Shown in pieces: positions 63,612 to 64,000 of a stretch of 64,000 nt of DNA (within the stretch, counting starts at the first letter, position 1; each line of letters begins with the position of its first letter). Made by a program: the position numbers and the translations under genes. A model generated the notes under the pieces. That model was not told the DNA's origin. It did no database searches and saw only the letters and a list, made by a program, of their open reading frames with translations. The stretch is from Cyclobacteriaceae bacterium (GTDB taxonomy: Bacteria; Bacteroidota; Bacteroidia; Cytophagales; Cyclobacteriaceae), in the NCBI GenBank assembly GCA_020832305.1, contig JAFIEV010000040.1, positions 186,001 through 250,000 of the forward strand, read 5' to 3'.

Positions 63612-64000
63612 TTAGGGTAGATTTTTATATAATTTTATTTTATTTTGGCCTATCATTATCATGTTCCCTTTGGAATACCTTAAAAAAAATGACATCTTTT
63701 CAGGATGTTGAAGGATTTCGGTTTTTTCATTACCTGTCAACAGGTTTCTGAACATCAATTGTTCCTGTTTTTGTGCATATATTTCATCATTACTAAACCC
63801 TATCCAGCCCTCGTGTGGCATAATGATATCTTCTGTCTTTTTGCCAAGCCGGTCAAATACTGCAATGTATTTCTGATCATAGCACAGATAAATTCGATTT
63901 TTATATTCTTTAATGCACTGTACCTCAACATTGGGGTCAGTAAAAAAGGGAATCAGAGAAACGGAAAAAACTATTTCAGGATTTTGCAGTCTGATTTTGT
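63612..64000 (-). CDS. 3' part of an unidentified gene, cut by the window edge
   Basis: The frame read from the right end is open from 63998 to the TAA at 63612-63614, about 129 residues; the start lies outside. An ATG at 63821 is internal. The sequence has short beta-strand repeats, for example IYLCYDQKYIAVFDRLGKK followed by MPHEGWIGFSNDEIYAQKQ, which is like the blades of a beta-propeller. The family was not recognised. Confidence 0.7.
   Translation of the reverse strand, partial: KIRLQNPEIVFSVSLIPFFTDPNVEVQCIKEYKNRIYLCYDQKYIAVFDRLGKKTEDIIMPHEGWIGFSNDEIYAQKQEQLMFRNLLTGNEKTEILQHPEKMSFFLRYSKGNMIMIGQNKIKLYKNLP

Noticed and set aside
1-64000. tRNA, rRNA, CRISPR array, insertion sequence, prophage or integrase
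   Set aside because: The intergenic stretches were read for TTCGAATC-type T-loops, direct repeats and transposase motifs, and none was found.

Overview
The window looks like chromosome from a member of the phylum Bacteroidota, most likely a Cytophagales-like, gliding-lineage bacterium. This rests on a SusC/SusD outer-membrane pair, SprB-type repeats, a C-terminal type IX secretion (T9SS) sorting domain, a bacillithiol synthase (BshA), loss of Shine-Dalgarno sites before most genes, and several Bacteroidota promoters (TTG/TTTG, about 20 nt, then TAnnTTTG). Genes are closely packed. I see no tRNA, rRNA, insertion sequence, prophage or CRISPR array, and no clear pseudogene.

Layout. 0-4 kb (minus): mutL followed by two rhomboid proteases, with a small membrane protein upstream. 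4-9.4 kb (plus): a GH3-like/serine-hydrolase fusion, bshA, ispF and mnmD. 9.6-15.9 kb (minus): a DASS transporter and the rimP-nusA-infB operon with a clear promoter and terminator. 16-21.6 kb (plus): cysS, an M28 peptidase, then a partner-switching module (membrane PP2C phosphatase, STAS protein, RsbW-like kinase). 21.7-27.2 kb (plus): three parvulin/SurA-type periplasmic chaperone genes and a MoxR ATPase. 27.2-35.9 kb (minus): a histidine kinase, an exported RidA-like lipoprotein, a small unknown protein, and a susC-susD-FISUMP lipoprotein operon ending in a terminator. 36.4-42 kb (plus): an 1869-residue secreted protein with four exact-length 182-residue repeats and a T9SS tail. 42.2-45.5 kb (plus): a glycogen-synthase-like glycosyltransferase, a GH57 enzyme and a zinc-ribbon methyltransferase. 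45.5-50 kb: glyA-tatC (minus), a GIN-domain lipoprotein (plus) and a saccharopine-dehydrogenase-like enzyme (minus).

50.6-62 kb (plus) is the most interesting part: cheR, a receiver-less cheB, a membrane GAF protein, a 1155-residue GAF/PAS/PP2C sensor-phosphatase, a SiaB-like kinase, a SiaC-like phosphoprotein, a 1025-residue ABCG-type transporter with a TerB-like N-terminus, a lipoprotein and a small secreted protein. It resembles the Pseudomonas SiaABC switch but has no diguanylate cyclase nearby; chemotaxis-type protein modification enzymes and an ABC transporter sit where other outputs would be expected. The joint function is inference. The last 2 kb hold a long palindrome, a candidate small RNA, an outer-membrane protein and a gene cut by the window edge.

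Domain limits and transmembrane counts are by eye. No homology search was possible. Several starts were moved downstream of the longest ORF where a signal peptide, ATG or promoter argued for it.
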